A stretch of DNA of 64,000 nucleotides from Ichthyophthirius multifiliis (taxonomy: Eukaryota > Ciliophora > Oligohymenophorea > Hymenostomatida): assembly GCF_000220395.1 (NCBI RefSeq), contig NW_004086127.1, forward strand, positions 1-64,000, in the 5' to 3' direction. The notes under the pieces are model-generated. The model saw only the letters and a list, made by a program, of their open reading frames with translations. It did not search any database and had not been told where the DNA came from. Shown here piece after piece: positions 51,101 to 63,770 of this stretch. Within the stretch, counting starts at the first letter, position 1; the number at the start of each line of letters is the position of its first letter. A program made the translations under genes and the position numbers.

Positions 51101-53392
51101 TATATAATTTGATAAAATATAAAAAAGTAAAAATTACTTAATCTTTTTTAACTTTCATTTTTTTAACTCTAACTTTTTCTTAACCATTCTCATCAATATA
51201 TTCTTAAAATAAAAAATATATGTATAAAAAAAAACAGATAAATTAATTTACTTTCTTCGATTTCATATTCTTCATCTCCATTAGCATTTTTTACCATTTT
51301 TACTCTATTCCCTTTTTCGTCAATAAACCATTCTCCTTCATTTACTGGTTTTCCATCTTTATCAATTGGTCTTCCTGGTTTTTGAGGTAAAACAAATTTA
51401 CTACCTCCAATAGCCAACCCTCCATGCTTATTTACGAAATCAACAATTGCAGGATCAACAACTAATCCTGATTAAGGAGCTTTATCTCTAGATCTAAGTT
51501 CTTTTCCAGTTTTAGTGTCAATAATAACTTCTTCTTCAATTTCGATTTCATCTTCAATCCATTCACCTTTAGAATTTAATCTTTTAACTTTTCTTTTTAC
51601 TTTTCTTACAATTAATTTTTCACCTTCTTCTAAAAGCTCAGGATCAAATTCAGAATCATAATTAGGATTATTAAGTCTTTCTTACTATTTAGCCTTTTCT
51701 TCTGCTTTAATATTTTTAACCAACAATAATCCATCACCCACACAGTCTTTAACTAAAGGATCTTTAAGCATTTCTAGGTCTATTTTAGCCATTTATTCTA
51801 TTTCTTTTATGTTAAATCTTTTAGAGTATTCTAGTTTAAAAAGATCTTCGGCTTTTCCCAAAATGAATCTTTTTTATTCATCAGTAAGATTGGAAGACAT
51901 TATGAATTTTCTAAATGAATTTAAATTATGTTTATTTTCGTCTTCTATTTTTTTTATTTCTTCGACTAATTCTTTCATTTTTAATTTGAGTTTTATATTT
52001 TCTTCTATTATTTTTTTTATTTTATCTTTGTCAACTTGACTGAATACTATGTCTTTTTAGGTATTTTTTCTCCTTGCTTTTTCCTCATCATCTCTCTTTT
52101 TTTATGCAAATAGCATTTCTTCTAGTTTTCCATTTACTCCTTTGAATTTTATTTCTAATTATTCATTATTGTTTTTTATATCTTTAAATTTCTTTTCTAA
52201 ATCTTAAAGTTTCTTCTCTTTTTATTTTATTTCAAATTGTAACTTTTCAAACCTTTCTTTTAAAATATCTCTCTCTGTCTATTTTATATATATATTTTAA
52301 CAAAATAAAATAAAATTACTTATGTTGAGTTTTCTTAAAATTCAATATCTCTTTTATCTTAACTATTTTTAAAATTTTACTTATATTTATTGTTTTCTTG
52401 TGCATTCTTAGCTCTATTTGCAACATCTTTTAATCCTGTAATTAAATCGTTTTCAATTCTTTCATATCCATTATCAAGCACAGATTATTTTCCTAATAAA
52501 TCTAATCCTTCCTATTCCACTAAAAAAGATTTTTTTTTTAAAAAAAAAATAATAATACATTAAGTAGCATATTTTTTTTTTAAGATAAATCTTTCAAAAC
52601 TGATCTCAAAGATTTTTCAGCATTCGAAGGTTCTAATCCAAAATTAAGATTTTTTTTATTATTAAGAAATTCGCTAACATCATTATTAGCCTCAATCAAT
52701 TCGTTTTTAATTTATTCTATTTCGTTTTATTTTTGTATAATATTACTTGATCTTTTAGCATTAATCATATCTTCTTCAGTATCTGTACCTTTCTCCATAG
52801 TGATAATTCTTTCATAATTCTATAAAAGTCTTGACTCTTATTTGTTTAATCTTTTCATTAAAGAAGGTTTATATTAGTCTCTTTTATCATAACTAGGAAT
52901 ACTTATATTTTATTCGCTAGTTTTTGATACATCAAATGAATTATTACGCTTTTATTATACAGATCTGGTTTTTAAGTTTTTTAGATTATATAATAACTAG
53001 TCTACGTCAAATTCCATATTTGTTTTCATTTATAATATTACATTCATTAATATATTTTATCCACTAAATATTTTTTAAATTATTGATGTAAATTTATCTA
53101 ATTTTAATATTCCTAATTAATAGTGCATTTCTCCTAATATTAACTGATATAATTAATGTGTCTTTTTTAAAATATATGTTTGTTTAAAATAAAAATATTT
53201 TATTTTTTTCTTTAAATAAACCTTTTTCATTGTATCTAAAAATGCTATTTTATCTTAATCTTTTGTTCTTTTTTAAATATCAGATTCTATTTTTGTTAAT
53301 AACTTTTCCATTTTTGTTAGTTTGTCGTATTCTGGGACTAAAACTCTATGTCCTTATAAAATTTTAACGGGTTCAGTTTTAAGAACATTCAT
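48185..53392 (-). CDS. Giant repeat protein with DKDGN-type modules
   Basis: Function unknown; probably a structural protein. ATG 53392 (MNVLKTEPVKILQGHRVLVP) leads into a coiled-coil region of several hundred residues, for example ERFEKLQFEIKQKEKKLQDL. After GGSKFVLPQKPGRPIDKDGK comes a long array of 20-30-residue modules built on DKDGNEV, EE, IDPxTGKxV and a basic strand. They can be followed from about 51350 down to about 49000, with one clean block at 49604-49389. The C-terminal part is helical again: LDGMDEDQQLEALFKKFM, HAKCGENCPHLKRFYERLGF, ending SNDEINKDK at TGA 48185-48187. Many short introns (about 45-120 bp) interrupt the array. Total probably over 1300 residues. The repeats resemble extended beta-strand arrays; no named family assigned. 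Confidence 0.8.
49000..51350 (-). repeat. Coding tandem array of degenerate DKDGN modules
   Basis: Within the gene above, the sequence repeatedly encodes [K/R]-D-x-D/N-G-N-x-[I/V]-x-E-E-x...-[I/V]-D-P-x-T-G-K, spaced 20-30 residues. The copies are diverged, and introns fall inside the array. Confidence 0.85.
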
Positions 53393-53909
53393 TTGTTACT
53401 TTTTTAGTTCAATTTAGTAATTATTATAGATAAAAAATATTTGATATGTATATTTTTTATTTTTAACAGCAAATTTTATTTTGCTTTAATTTGTTTTTTA
53501 TTTTTAAATAAAACTATTTTAATTTAATTCATATAATTTTATTATTATATTTAATTAAAAATTAAATTAATTTTAAACTTTTATAAATTAAATAATAATT
53601 ATATGTGTTATTAATTAAATTTAATATATAATGTAATATGTTTATATTAATCGTAACAAAATATTTATTATATAAAATGATAGATGAGATTTATGTATTA
53701 AAGATATTTTATAGAAAAATTTTAAATATAAAAATTTAAGTAAACATAAAAGTTAATATTAAAAAATAAAAAATTGATAAAGATTATAAAAATTTATAGT
53801 AAAAAAATATATATATAATTATATAAATATATATTATTTATACATCTATATATATATATTTATAATTATTTAAATAAAAAAACTTATTTTTTTATATTTT
53901 AAAAATTTT
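53393..53909. promoter_or_regulatory. Divergent spacer between repeat-protein gene and FOP-like gene
   Basis: 0.5 kb of A/T-rich DNA between two gene starts on opposite strands; expected to hold both promoters. No element recognised. Confidence 0.35.
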
Positions 53910-54416
53910 ATGTCAGATAAATAATTAGAAGAATTAAAAGATTTATTATTTAAAACATTAGAATAATCAGGATAATTAAGCAATGTGAAAGCGTAAATAC
54001 GAACTATAGTTTATAATACAATTGATAATCCTCCTTTAAATCAAAATTAAGAAAATAATAAAAATAAAAAATATTAAACTTCATAAAAGGTTTAACTATT
54101 AAATTAATCAAAATTATATACAATAAATTAAAAACTTTAAAATATTTCAGAAGAAGAAAAAACAATTTTTACTTTAATAAAAGAATTATTATAGTTTTAT
54201 AACTTGGAATATTCTTTAAATATATTTTAGAATGAAACTAATAATAATTAAGAAATAAATAGAAATGATTTAATAAATAAATTTAAATTAAATAAAAATG
54301 AACAAAAACCACTTTTATTATAAATAATATAAAATAAATGCGATATTGAAGTTAAAAATAATACTAGTACAAATAAAAATAAAAGCAATCATAATAATTA
54401 TAATAATTATAATAAA

Positions 54417-54464
<48 letters not shown>

Positions 54465-54737
54465 TTAAAAGAAAAAAATAGTTTATTTAATAAATTTGAT
54501 CATAATATATCTAATAATAATTAAAATGAAATCGAAGAATCTATCAAATTTGAAGAACTATCTGAAGAAGAAAACTAAATTTAATAATTAAACGTAAACT
54601 AAAATAAAACTAAAAAGCATAATCCTCTTGCAAGTAGTATTGAAGATACAATCGGTGCTTCTATAAGTTAAGGTTATGATTAATCTGTAGATTCTTTAGA
54701 ATTAGAAGAATACGATTATTATGAAGATGCTAAATGA
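53910..54737 (+). CDS. FOP/FGFR1OP-like LisH protein of the basal body
   Basis: Centrosome and basal body protein family (FOP/CEP43, FOPNL) required for building or anchoring cilia. One intronless frame, 275 residues. The N-terminus MSDKQLEELKDLLFKTLEQS and VKAQIRTIVYNTID, then TLIKELLQFYNLEYSLNIFQ, match the TOF/LisH dimerisation module of FOP (TLE-SGVLN-IRAELRA and VREFLEFFGLDYTL-VF). A central Asn-rich spacer includes an AAT repeat. The C-terminus VDSLELEEYDYYEDAK is acidic, resembling the FOP C-terminal motif. TAA and TAG code Gln, including in the conserved LisH region. Confidence 0.88.
54408..54464. repeat. (AAT)n repeat in FOP-like gene
   Basis: About 18 AAT units, read as polyasparagine in frame. 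Confidence 0.93.
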
Positions 54738-54930
54738 TTTTTTAATTTTTATTTTGTATTTATTAATTTTTTTTTTTAAATAAAACAATTTAAAAATAAT
54801 TATATTTTATTATATATTTAAAAGTTGTTTAGTTTTTATTTAACTAATTTATTTTTAACTTTTAGTATATAATCAATCAAATTATTTTTATATTTTTTTT
54901 AATTCTTTATTCTAAAACAATAATAAAAAA

Positions 54931-55673
54931 ATGAGATAGTATCATATCACCAATATTTAATTTAATAATTATAAAGAACTATCTTTACTTAATAAATTAG
55001 TTTAAAATAAAGTAATCGGACATTAAATTAAATAAAAAAATATTAAAAACAATAAAATCAGTGTATAAAAAGCTTTTTGAATTTCTAAATAGAAATTAAT
55101 AAAAATAAAATTAAAATAATAATAAATTAAAGCTGGTTATACTATGTATTTAATATATATAAAGGAAAAAATAAGTCGATAATTAAACTTAAAGCCATTA
55201 TTAATGAAAAAGAAAATAGTTAAACTCAAATATGTAAAAATAAATAATTGTATAATTCTATTTTTTTATATCTCAAGCAAGATTTTTAAATTAAGTAATT
55301 TTCAATTAAATAAATAAATAGAATTATTTAAATAGCTTAACAAATCAAAAATATTAAAGAAATACTTTAATTAAAATGCATAAGAATATCATAAATTCTT
55401 ATTATATACAATAGTTTAAAATAATAGATAATATGAAACTGAACAAAAATCTAAAAAACCATAGATGTTTATTTATAATTAAGTTCATTTATTTTTGAAT
55501 AAAAGAAAAAAAATTATAAATAAATTCATAATTATTATCGATAAATCTAAATTATAAAGCAAATTCGATAGATAGCAATCAAAAGTTTTTAAATCAAGAT
55601 TATTACAATAATAAATATATAACTAAATAAAAATTAAAATGTTCATAATTGTGAAAAAGCCGAAACAAAAATG
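54931..55673 (+). CDS. Probable gene of unknown function, model uncertain
   Basis: ATG 54931 (MRQYHITNIQFNNYKELSLL) opens a short exon. A 32-bp GT-AG intron at about 55051-55082 would give a continuation YVFNIYKGKNKSIIKLKAII and LYLKQDFQIKQFSIKQINR. From about 55378 another frame (EYHKFLLYTIVQNNRQYETE and SKKPQMFIYNQ) looks coding to TGA 55671-55673. The segments are linked only if a base is missing near 55370. Without correction the frame of the start has a TGA at about 55079. Lys/Gln/Ile/Asn-rich; no domain seen. Possibly a broken or poorly sequenced gene. Confidence 0.35.
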
Positions 55674-56017
55674 AAATTATCCATAAGCATATGTTTTATT
55701 TTTATAATAATTTAATTAATTAAAAGAATAACTTTATTTTAAAAAATTAAAGATTCAATAAAAATATTAATATTTATAACAAAATCAATTATATATATAT
55801 ACACATTTATTTAAAAAAAATATATATTGTTATTAATTTATAATTTTTTATTTTTTATTTGATTATAATTATTATTAATTCATTATTTTAAAAAAATTAT
55901 AAAATATAATTAATTTATATGTAAATAAAAATATTAAATCTAATATTAAGAAGTTTTATTTTTTGCTTTTCTCTTCAATTTACACAATTTGCTTAATTTT
56001 ATTTTACAAAATAGTAA

Positions 56018-57179
56018 TCATTAATTATTTTTTTTTTTACTAAAGTATTATCATAAATTTAATTATTTTTATTCTATTTATATTTAAATATTTTTTAAAA
56101 AATATATAAAAATTTACTTTGAATTAAATTAAGTAAGGCTTTTATTATTAACTTTGAATAAAGCTAGTAAAATACTAACTTATGTGCTTTTTTTAAATAG
56201 CTTCATTATCAGATAATGATTATTAAGAAATTTCAGATTATTGTAGAAAATTTATTGTATTTTATGTAATTTATGTACACTCAATAGTGCTGTTTTCTGT
56301 CCTATTTTTATTTTAATGATAAATATAAAAATAATATATAAATATATACTGTATTATTGTAGTTTTTTTTGCATTATTATTTTATAATTATTGAATTTAT
56401 TGTTTTTATTTTTAGTTGACTTTTTCCAAATTTTTTATTTTATACTAAAAGATTTTATTTTTTAAAGCTTAATTATGATATTAAATTTGAAGATTTTTAT
56501 ATTTTTATACAATATCAACAATATAATCTTCTAAATAGAACTAATTTTTAGAATTTACTTATAATTTTTGAAAAAAGATAGATGAAATATTATTATTTTT
56601 TCCTTCTTAGAATTATTTATTTTCTTTTTATTATTCATGAGCAAATTCATCAGAAGATTAAATTATTTTACTATCTATAAGTTTTTTAATTTTTTCATTC
56701 AAATGTTATTATTTTTTCATAGAATTGTCAATTTCATATCTTTTACTAGGTTCTTTACTACTGCTGCATGTTTTTAATTTCTAAGAATCGATTTTTTCTA
56801 AATTTTTTATAAATTAAAGGGACTTCATTTAGTTTTTATTAGTTCTAAATTTTTCAAATTATTCCTTTATATCATTTATATCTTTTAGACTTAATTTTTT
56901 GCAAGTTTTATTATTTTTTATTACATCTTTATTTATTAAATCACTTTTGTTTCTTAATTTACTTGTTTAGGTCATTTTTGGAGGGGAAAGGTAAAAATTG
57001 TTCATTACATTTAAATTTGTTTGCTGCTTTTATTTCAAAGGGATTGTTGAAAATGATTTGCCCTACAGTTTTAATTTTTCTTCTTATTTAGCTTTTTTTA
57101 TAGTTTTTTTAGTTTCTTATACTTTTACTTTGTTCATTTATTAGTATATTTTATAAATATTTCTTGTAAATATATCCAT
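56018..57179 (-). CDS. Coiled-coil protein of unknown function
   Basis: ATG 57179 (MDIFTRNIYKIYQQMNKVKV). One long frame rich in Lys, Gln, Ser and Asn, with an intron of about 50 bp near 56315-56365 (GTATAT to AATAG) and another near 56040-56120. The proposed stop is TGA 56018-56020. Features: a basic N-terminal region (TKKTIKKAKQEEKLKLQ); ordinary mixed sequence (NLNVMNNFYLSPPKMTQTSK and SLKDINDIKEQFEKFRTN); a helical middle (YLEDYIVDIVQKYKNLQIQY) with probable coiled coil; and SEISQQSLSDNEAIQKKH near the end. No known family. The 3' splice is less sure than the rest. Confidence 0.68.
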
Positions 57180-58559
57180 TTTTTTTATTATGATATTTTT
57201 TTTTTTTAATAATTATTCAAGCTTTGTTTGTTGTTTTTAATTTTTTTATTTTTAATAAAAGGTGTTTTTGTAGTTTTTTTAATCAATTGTAAATATTCCC
57301 GGCTAATTAATTTAAAATTTATATACAAGAAATAAATACTATAATAATGAATAAAATTTAAAGATAAAATTTATAAATATTTAAATCAAAATATAAAAGT
57401 ATAAATGAAAAACTTATAAAAGCTTTATTGAAATGGCAAATTTAAAATTATAAATATAAAAATTAAATATTTTTATTTTAAATGTATTTATAAAAATCAA
57501 CAATTTTAATATTTTACATATTTTATTTAAATTAAAATAATTTTTTATAATTTATTTTTAATTTAATTTATTTATTAATTTTTAATTAAATAAAACTTAT
57601 AAATAAAATCTACTTTATTTATTAACAAATATATTTAAACATAGTAAAGTTATTTCTAGTTTATTTATATAAATATATATTTATTTATATTGTCAAACAT
57701 ATACTTATTAATTTAACAACTATATAATAACATAGAATGTAACTTATAATTTTTAATATACATTATTTATATAAATAAATATTATTTGTTTATTTAAAGA
57801 TAAAAATATAATTAACTTGAATATAATATCATAAGTAAATAATATATATATATATAAGATTTTTAATATTTATAAAAAAAAATTGTAAAAGCAAATAATA
57901 AATAAATAAACAATATTTATTATAAAAAAGTAAAGAAAAAATATAATATAATAAAAAATGCAATATATTAATTTATAATAATAAAGGATTAAATGATAAA
58001 AAATATAATTTATATTTTATTTTATAAAAAAATATATGTTTTTTTTTAAATAAAAAAGAAAACAAAATATTACTAAATAATACATAAAAATAGGAAAAGT
58101 ATAAATAAAAATATATCTTCATAAAACATAATTAAAATTATTTGTCTCTTATAAAATAATAGTATCGCATTGTATGCATAAATTAAAAAATTAGTAATTT
58201 AAAGTAATATAATTTTAAAATATAAATCAATTATTAAGTTTAAAAATTTATATAAAAAAATATAAATAATTAGCTTCTTAAAATTATTATAAGATTTAAA
58301 AAGTAAAAAATAAAATATTAATATATTTAGATATAAATTTATAAATAAAAAAAAATATTTTATTTTTTATAATTAAAGTATTAATTAAAAACTTAAAAGA
58401 TTATATGTTAAAATATGTCAAAAAATCATTTAATATAAAAATTAATGATTAAATATGCAATTACAAGTATTAATATAATATGATAAGAATGAAATATATC
58501 ATTATTTATTAAAAAATTAATATGTATATTTACTAATATATTACAGAAACATTATATTT
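57180..58559. other. A/T-rich region without recognised gene
   Basis: 1.4 kb with TA runs (near 57844) and A/T homopolymers. It should contain the promoter of the minus-strand gene to its left and probably the true 5' end of the leucine-rich gene to its right. Confidence 0.5.
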
Positions 58560-59336
58560 TGTGAAATACCTTAAATTTAAGGAGTTTTGGTTTGTTATAG
58601 ACAGCAATATGAACTTGAAAATAAATTAGTTAGGTGAAGAGGAGAAGCTAAAAATTTTAATTTTTTAAGATAAAATATTAATGCATTAAATTTAAAATTT
58701 AGTAGGCTTTTGAATATTACTTTATTTAAATTTATCTAATAATTAAATAAAAGAAATAAGCTGTTTATAAAATTTAAATTAACTTAGAAAGCAATTATTG
58801 TATAAAAATAATATTATTGAAATTTATTCATTACAAAATTTAACAAAATGGAAGTTTTATTAAAATATATAGGTCAAATAATTATTAAACTTTAAAATTG
58901 GCAAATAATTTAATTTAAAGGATTGAAGATTTTGACTTCTAAGAAAATCTAATTAATTAAAATTTATTAAATTTCGAAAATCGACAATATATATATAGAA
59001 ATCCTTATAAACTAGAGTTTTTTTTTTTTATAATAATTTATAAGAGTAAATAGAAAATCTTAAAATATTTACATTTTAAAGGAAATAAATTTAGTAAATA
59101 AAATATATTTTTGTTAAAAATATTAATAAATTTCTTTATTATAAAATGGTTTTTTATTTATTCCTAATAGAAAAAATTTAAATGATAAGAATTATGAAAT
59201 CATATAAAAAATAAAATAATAAGAAAAAGACAATTATATAAACTAACTTTTAACTCTTTCTTAAAAAATTTGTTTCAAATAATCAAAAAAACTTACTTAA
59301 GATGAAGAAGCTTTAAAATAAATTAATGATTAATGA
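58560..59336 (+). CDS. Probable leucine-rich-repeat protein, fragmented model
   Basis: Segments in different frames look coding: LKFKEFWFVIDSNMNLKIN and GEEEKLKILIFQDKI near 58570-58680; LKLANNLIQRIEDFDFQENL and NLLNFENRQYIYRNPYKLE at 58890-59020; SQKICFKQSKKLTQDEEALK to TGA 59334-59336. The middle piece has the pattern of the last leucine-rich repeats plus cap (L-L-N-I-IE-D...N, then YR-NP). The start is not determined, and introns or missing bases must join the parts (a T-rich stretch at 59015-59045 looks like an intron edge). Conserved enough to be a gene, but exon borders are open. Confidence 0.45.
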
Positions 59337-60968
59337 TAAAAAGAAATGCAGAGTGTAAAAGATATTAGAAAAATGAAATTACAAAAAAAAAAAAATTGAA
59401 AATAGTTTTTATTGAAGGTAGAAATATTGAAATTGAGTAAAATTATATATATATATATATGAAAATTGATATAATAAAATAATAAATAATATATAGTTTT
59501 AAGAATGTATTTAGAAAATTAATTATAATATATTTTATTTGATAATATTATTCAGTATATTAAAAGGAATACTTTAAAATATATAAATTACAAGTGTTAC
59601 CGATTTTAAAAAGTATATAAATAAGTAATTATCTTTATAAAAATTGAGTTTTTTTGATTTTTAGGTTTCTTTTAATGTTGATGGTATTTAAAAAATAAAA
59701 AGCAAATAATATTTTTTAAAAATTTATATAAAATATTTTAGTTACCTGAAAAATTTATGGAGATAAAACAATGATATGAAATCTGATTTTATTAAAATTT
59801 CGTAGTTTTTGAAAACTATTAATAAAACATTAAATACAACAAACTACACTAAACTGAGGAAATCATTCAATAAAAAAGGAATATGAATTTTAATTTAAAT
59901 AAAATTTTGATTAATACATATATTATTTTTACTTATAATATAAATCTACTGATCTTTAAATAAAAAAATTAATTCTTATAAATAAAATATTAACTTAATT
60001 TTTTAAATTTAAAGAGTTTTATTATAAAATAATAAAATTTATTAATTTTAAAGAATATTAATTTTTAATTTTTATTTGAAATTTATTTAGTATTTATATT
60101 TATAAATAAGTTTTTTTTAAATTCTTAAAAATATAATATACTCTATCAAATAATTAATAATTTAATTTATGAAATAAAATCAATATTTAAAAACTAGTTT
60201 GAATGAATTTTTTTAGTTTTTTATATAAAACTAGTTTATTTTAAATAATTGTGTATTAATTTAGGATTAATTTATAAAATTAGCTATCTTTTAAATTAAA
60301 TAATTAAATTTTAAATAAAGAATTTGAATTTTAAATAAATAAATATAAAAATTATTTTAAATATAATTTATATATAATATATGAGAAATAATTATATTAA
60401 AAATTAATATAAAAATATTATTTTAGTTAAAAAAATATATTTTAATTAAAATTCTTGAATACTTTTTAAAGTAATTAATTTTTTTTAATGTATTTTTTTT
60501 AAAAATAATATATTCAATAATAAAAATTAATTATTAATTGTTTTTTTAAAATATAAGTAAAGCGCATTTTTTAGATTTGAATTTAAATAAATAATTAAAA
60601 AAATAAAATTAAATGTATTTATAATAGAAAAAAATAAAAATAAAAAAATATTCAAATTATTAATTAAGATGAATAAAAACTAAAAAAAATATAATCATAT
60701 ATGAAATTACATAAACATAAAATTATTTAAAATATTTCTAATTTATAAAAAAATAATAAAGAAAGATTTAAATTTATATTTTATCTTAAATTATTATTCG
60801 AAATAAATATAATTTTTAAAAAAATAAAAAACACAATATTTAAAATTTAAAAAGTATCTAAATTAAATTATTATTTTACTTTTAATTAAAAAATAAATAA
60901 ATTTCATAATAAAAATAAAAAAATTAGAAAATAATAAACACAAATAATAATAATAAAAAAATATTAAT
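59337..60968. other. A/T-rich region without recognised gene
   Basis: 1.6 kb upstream of the cyclin gene. Short A/T runs only; no coding or RNA signal seen. Confidence 0.6.
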
Positions 60969-62137
60969 ATGCAAACTTAATTCACATTTTAAAAATAATA
61001 ATAATTTTTTGAAGTAGAGCCATAAAAATCACCAAAAAATAATGTAAAGAATTTCTACTTTAAAAATACAGATTCTAAAAATTTGTAATCAACTAACCTA
61101 AGCAATTTATGCTCAAACAGATATTCCAATATGAGTACTAAAAGTGATGAAATAAACATTTTAGGAGATTAATCTATTCATTTTGATTAAATAAACTCGT
61201 TTGATGAATATGAATTTTTAGATTGTTCTGCAACTTCGAATTCTATTACATAAATAAATGAGGAAGAAGTTATATAAAAGAAACTATTTTAAAATAAAAA
61301 TTAATTTATCAAAGATTACGGATATTAAATATAATAATATTTAGAAAAATAATAAGTAAAAAAAAAAAAATTAAAGATAAATATTTATTTTTAAAAAAAT
61401 ATTAGATTTATTATAAATAACAAATTGTCTAAAATGAAGGAGAAATGCTTTAAAAATAAAGTGGATTGAATTTAATAATATATATAAGCTTTGAATTAAA
61501 ATTATAATCAGAAACTCTACATTTAGGAACTAATTTATTCATAAGATATTTAGATTCAAAAAATATTGATGCAGATGAGAAAATGAGTGTAATAGCAATC
61601 ACATGTATATATATAGCTGCTAAATATTAAGAGATTTATCCTCCTTCCCTTAGAGATTTTGCTAAAGTTTCAAATTTATAAAATGTCAATTTAATTAAAA
61701 AATAAGAAGCCTTTATTTTATGTAAGTTAAATTTTCAAATTCTCACACCTACCAGAGTTGGATTTGTAGAAACTTTCCTTTCTTAAATTAATATTGATAG
61801 TTATTAGAAAGCTTTAACTGAATATTTATTAGATCTCAGTTTAATTAATTTAGAGCTAAATAAATGGGAAAATAGCAAAATTTCAGCCAGTATAATTCTT
61901 TTGTGTGAAAAACTTAAAAATCCTTAAGGGAATTTATATTGGAATTAAAACCTGACTTTAATAAGTGGATTTCAATAGGAAGATTTGTATGATTGTGCTT
62001 AGTGTATTTATGAGTTTTTATTAAAGGTTCATACAAACAATTTCTGTTATTATATTTACTAAAAATATTCTTAATAAAAATATAAATAAATTGCAAGGAT
62101 AAATTTCGATATTAAATAAAGATCTAATTGTTGCTGA
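60969..62137 (+). CDS. Cyclin (A/B-like cell-cycle cyclin)
   Basis: Regulatory subunit of a cyclin-dependent kinase. Two exons, 60969-61355 and 61406-62137, with a 50-bp phase 0 intron; 372 residues. The N-terminal 130 residues are polar and poorly conserved. The cyclin box begins about residue 140: KLQSETLHLGTNLFIRYLD, then KMSVIAITCIYIAAKYQEIY followed by PPSLRDFAKV (as in cyclin B A-S-K-Y-E-E-x-x-P-P), then FILCKLNFQILTPTRVGFVE, the usual link between the two cyclin folds. A second fold follows (YLLDLSLINLE, ISASIILLCEKL). The classic MR-ILVDWL start of the box is only weakly represented. No clear destruction box seen. Confidence 0.9.
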
Positions 62138-62370
62138 AAAGATATTGACTTTTTTTTTAAAAAATGTTAAATGTATAAAAAAAAATACTAATATATTATT
62201 TACGTGTATTATATATTTATTAATTTTCAATTTATTTATTTTTAAAATTATTTTATTTTTAATTTTATTTAAAAATTAATAAATAAATTATTTCAAAGAA
62301 TAAAAACTATTTACATATAATAAAATCAAAAAACAAATTAATTAATTAATATAAAAATATCTAAAAAATA

Positions 62371-63282
62371 ATGCTTACTAACTCTCTAAAATATTTTTTT
62401 TCTTAATCCCATCCTAAAAAAACCACTCAACTAAAAAATCTTTTACATTCTAAAGACTTATCATTTATAATGGAAGCCCATAATGGATTATCAGCCGTAA
62501 TAGTAGAAGAAGCTGGATTCAAAGGAATTTGGGGTTCCGGGTTATCAATATCAGCTGCGATGGGAGTAAGAGATTCTAATGAAGCATCATATACTTAAGT
62601 TTTAGATGTATTAGAATTTATGAGTGAAAGGACTAAAATTCCCATATTATTAGATGGAGATACTGGATATGGAAATTATAACAATGCCCGTCGTTTAGTC
62701 TCGAAATTAGAATAAAGATAAATAGCAGGAGTTTGTTTAGAAGATAAGGTTTTCCCCAAAAGAAACAGCTTATTAGAAGGTAGTGGAAAATAAGAATTAG
62801 CTGACATTCATGAATTCAGTAATAAAATTAGAGCATGTAAAGATACATAAAAAGATCCTGATTTTTAAGTTGTGGCTAGAGTAGAGGCTTTTATAGCTGG
62901 TTGGGGCTTAGAGGAAGCTTTAAAAAGAGCTACTGCTTATAAAGAAGCTGGTGCTGATGCCATTTTGATGCATTCAAAATTAAATAATCCATCTGAGATT
63001 AAGGCTTTTATGAATGAATGGAAAAACAAGTCACCAGTAATTATTGTGCCGACTAATTATTATAAAACTCCTACTAGTGAATTTAGAAATTGGGGAGTTA
63101 GTATGGTTATTTGGGCTAATCATAATATGAGATCGGCTGTTAAAAGTATGCAAGAAACTTCCAGAAAAATCTACAATGAAGAATCTTTGATGGGAGTTGA
63201 GGAAAATGTGGCTAAAGTTAAAGAAGTCTTTAGATTACAAGGAGAAAATGAACTAAAGGAAGCAGATAAAAAATATCTTTGA
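62371..63282 (+). CDS. Phosphoenolpyruvate phosphomutase
   Basis: Converts phosphoenolpyruvate to phosphonopyruvate, the C-P bond-forming step of phosphonate synthesis (towards 2-aminoethylphosphonate). One intronless frame of 303 residues, in the isocitrate lyase/PEP mutase TIM-barrel family. Near-identical family blocks: [124 protein letters not shown]. The EDK-FPK-NS loop is the signature separating PEP mutase from lyases. Start ATG 62371 adds about 18 residues with Ser, Lys and aromatic residues, possibly an organelle presequence. G+C is higher than in neighbours. Partner enzymes (phosphonopyruvate decarboxylase, aminotransferase) are not in the window. Confidence 0.97.
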
Positions 63283-63770
63283 TATTAGTTTCATTTTTTC
63301 TATTTAATTTTATTTGCTCTGATTTTTATGAAGTATGAAGTTAATTTTTTTTTAAAAAAAAAATATTCTTATTTATTTTTTTTATTTAAAAATATATGTA
63401 TTTATATTAATATTTTTTTAAAAAATTTTGATATATTTATATATTTTTTTATTAAAATGCATATTTTTTTATAATAAAACTATATATCTATATTTAAATA
63501 AATTTTTTATATTGAATATATTTTTTTATTTTAATTATAAAAAAATATTTTTTTTATTATTATAAATACTTATTTTTAAAATTTAATAATAATTATTAAA
63601 AGTATATTTTTAGAGAAAACTATATTTTTACTTTGATTGATTTTTCAAAAAAAAGTAAAAAACAAATTATTAATGTTGTTTAACTTATATATGAAAAACA
63701 AATAATATAGTTAAATATAATATAAAGAAAAATAGAATAAATACATACAGCCTTAAAAAATTCATAAAAA
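63283..63770. other. Intergenic spacer
   Basis: A/T-rich 3' region of the PEP mutase gene and leader of the next gene; no other feature. Confidence 0.5.

Noticed and set aside
61914-62230. Two minus-strand frames
   Set aside because: Antisense of the cyclin C-terminal exon and its 3' region.
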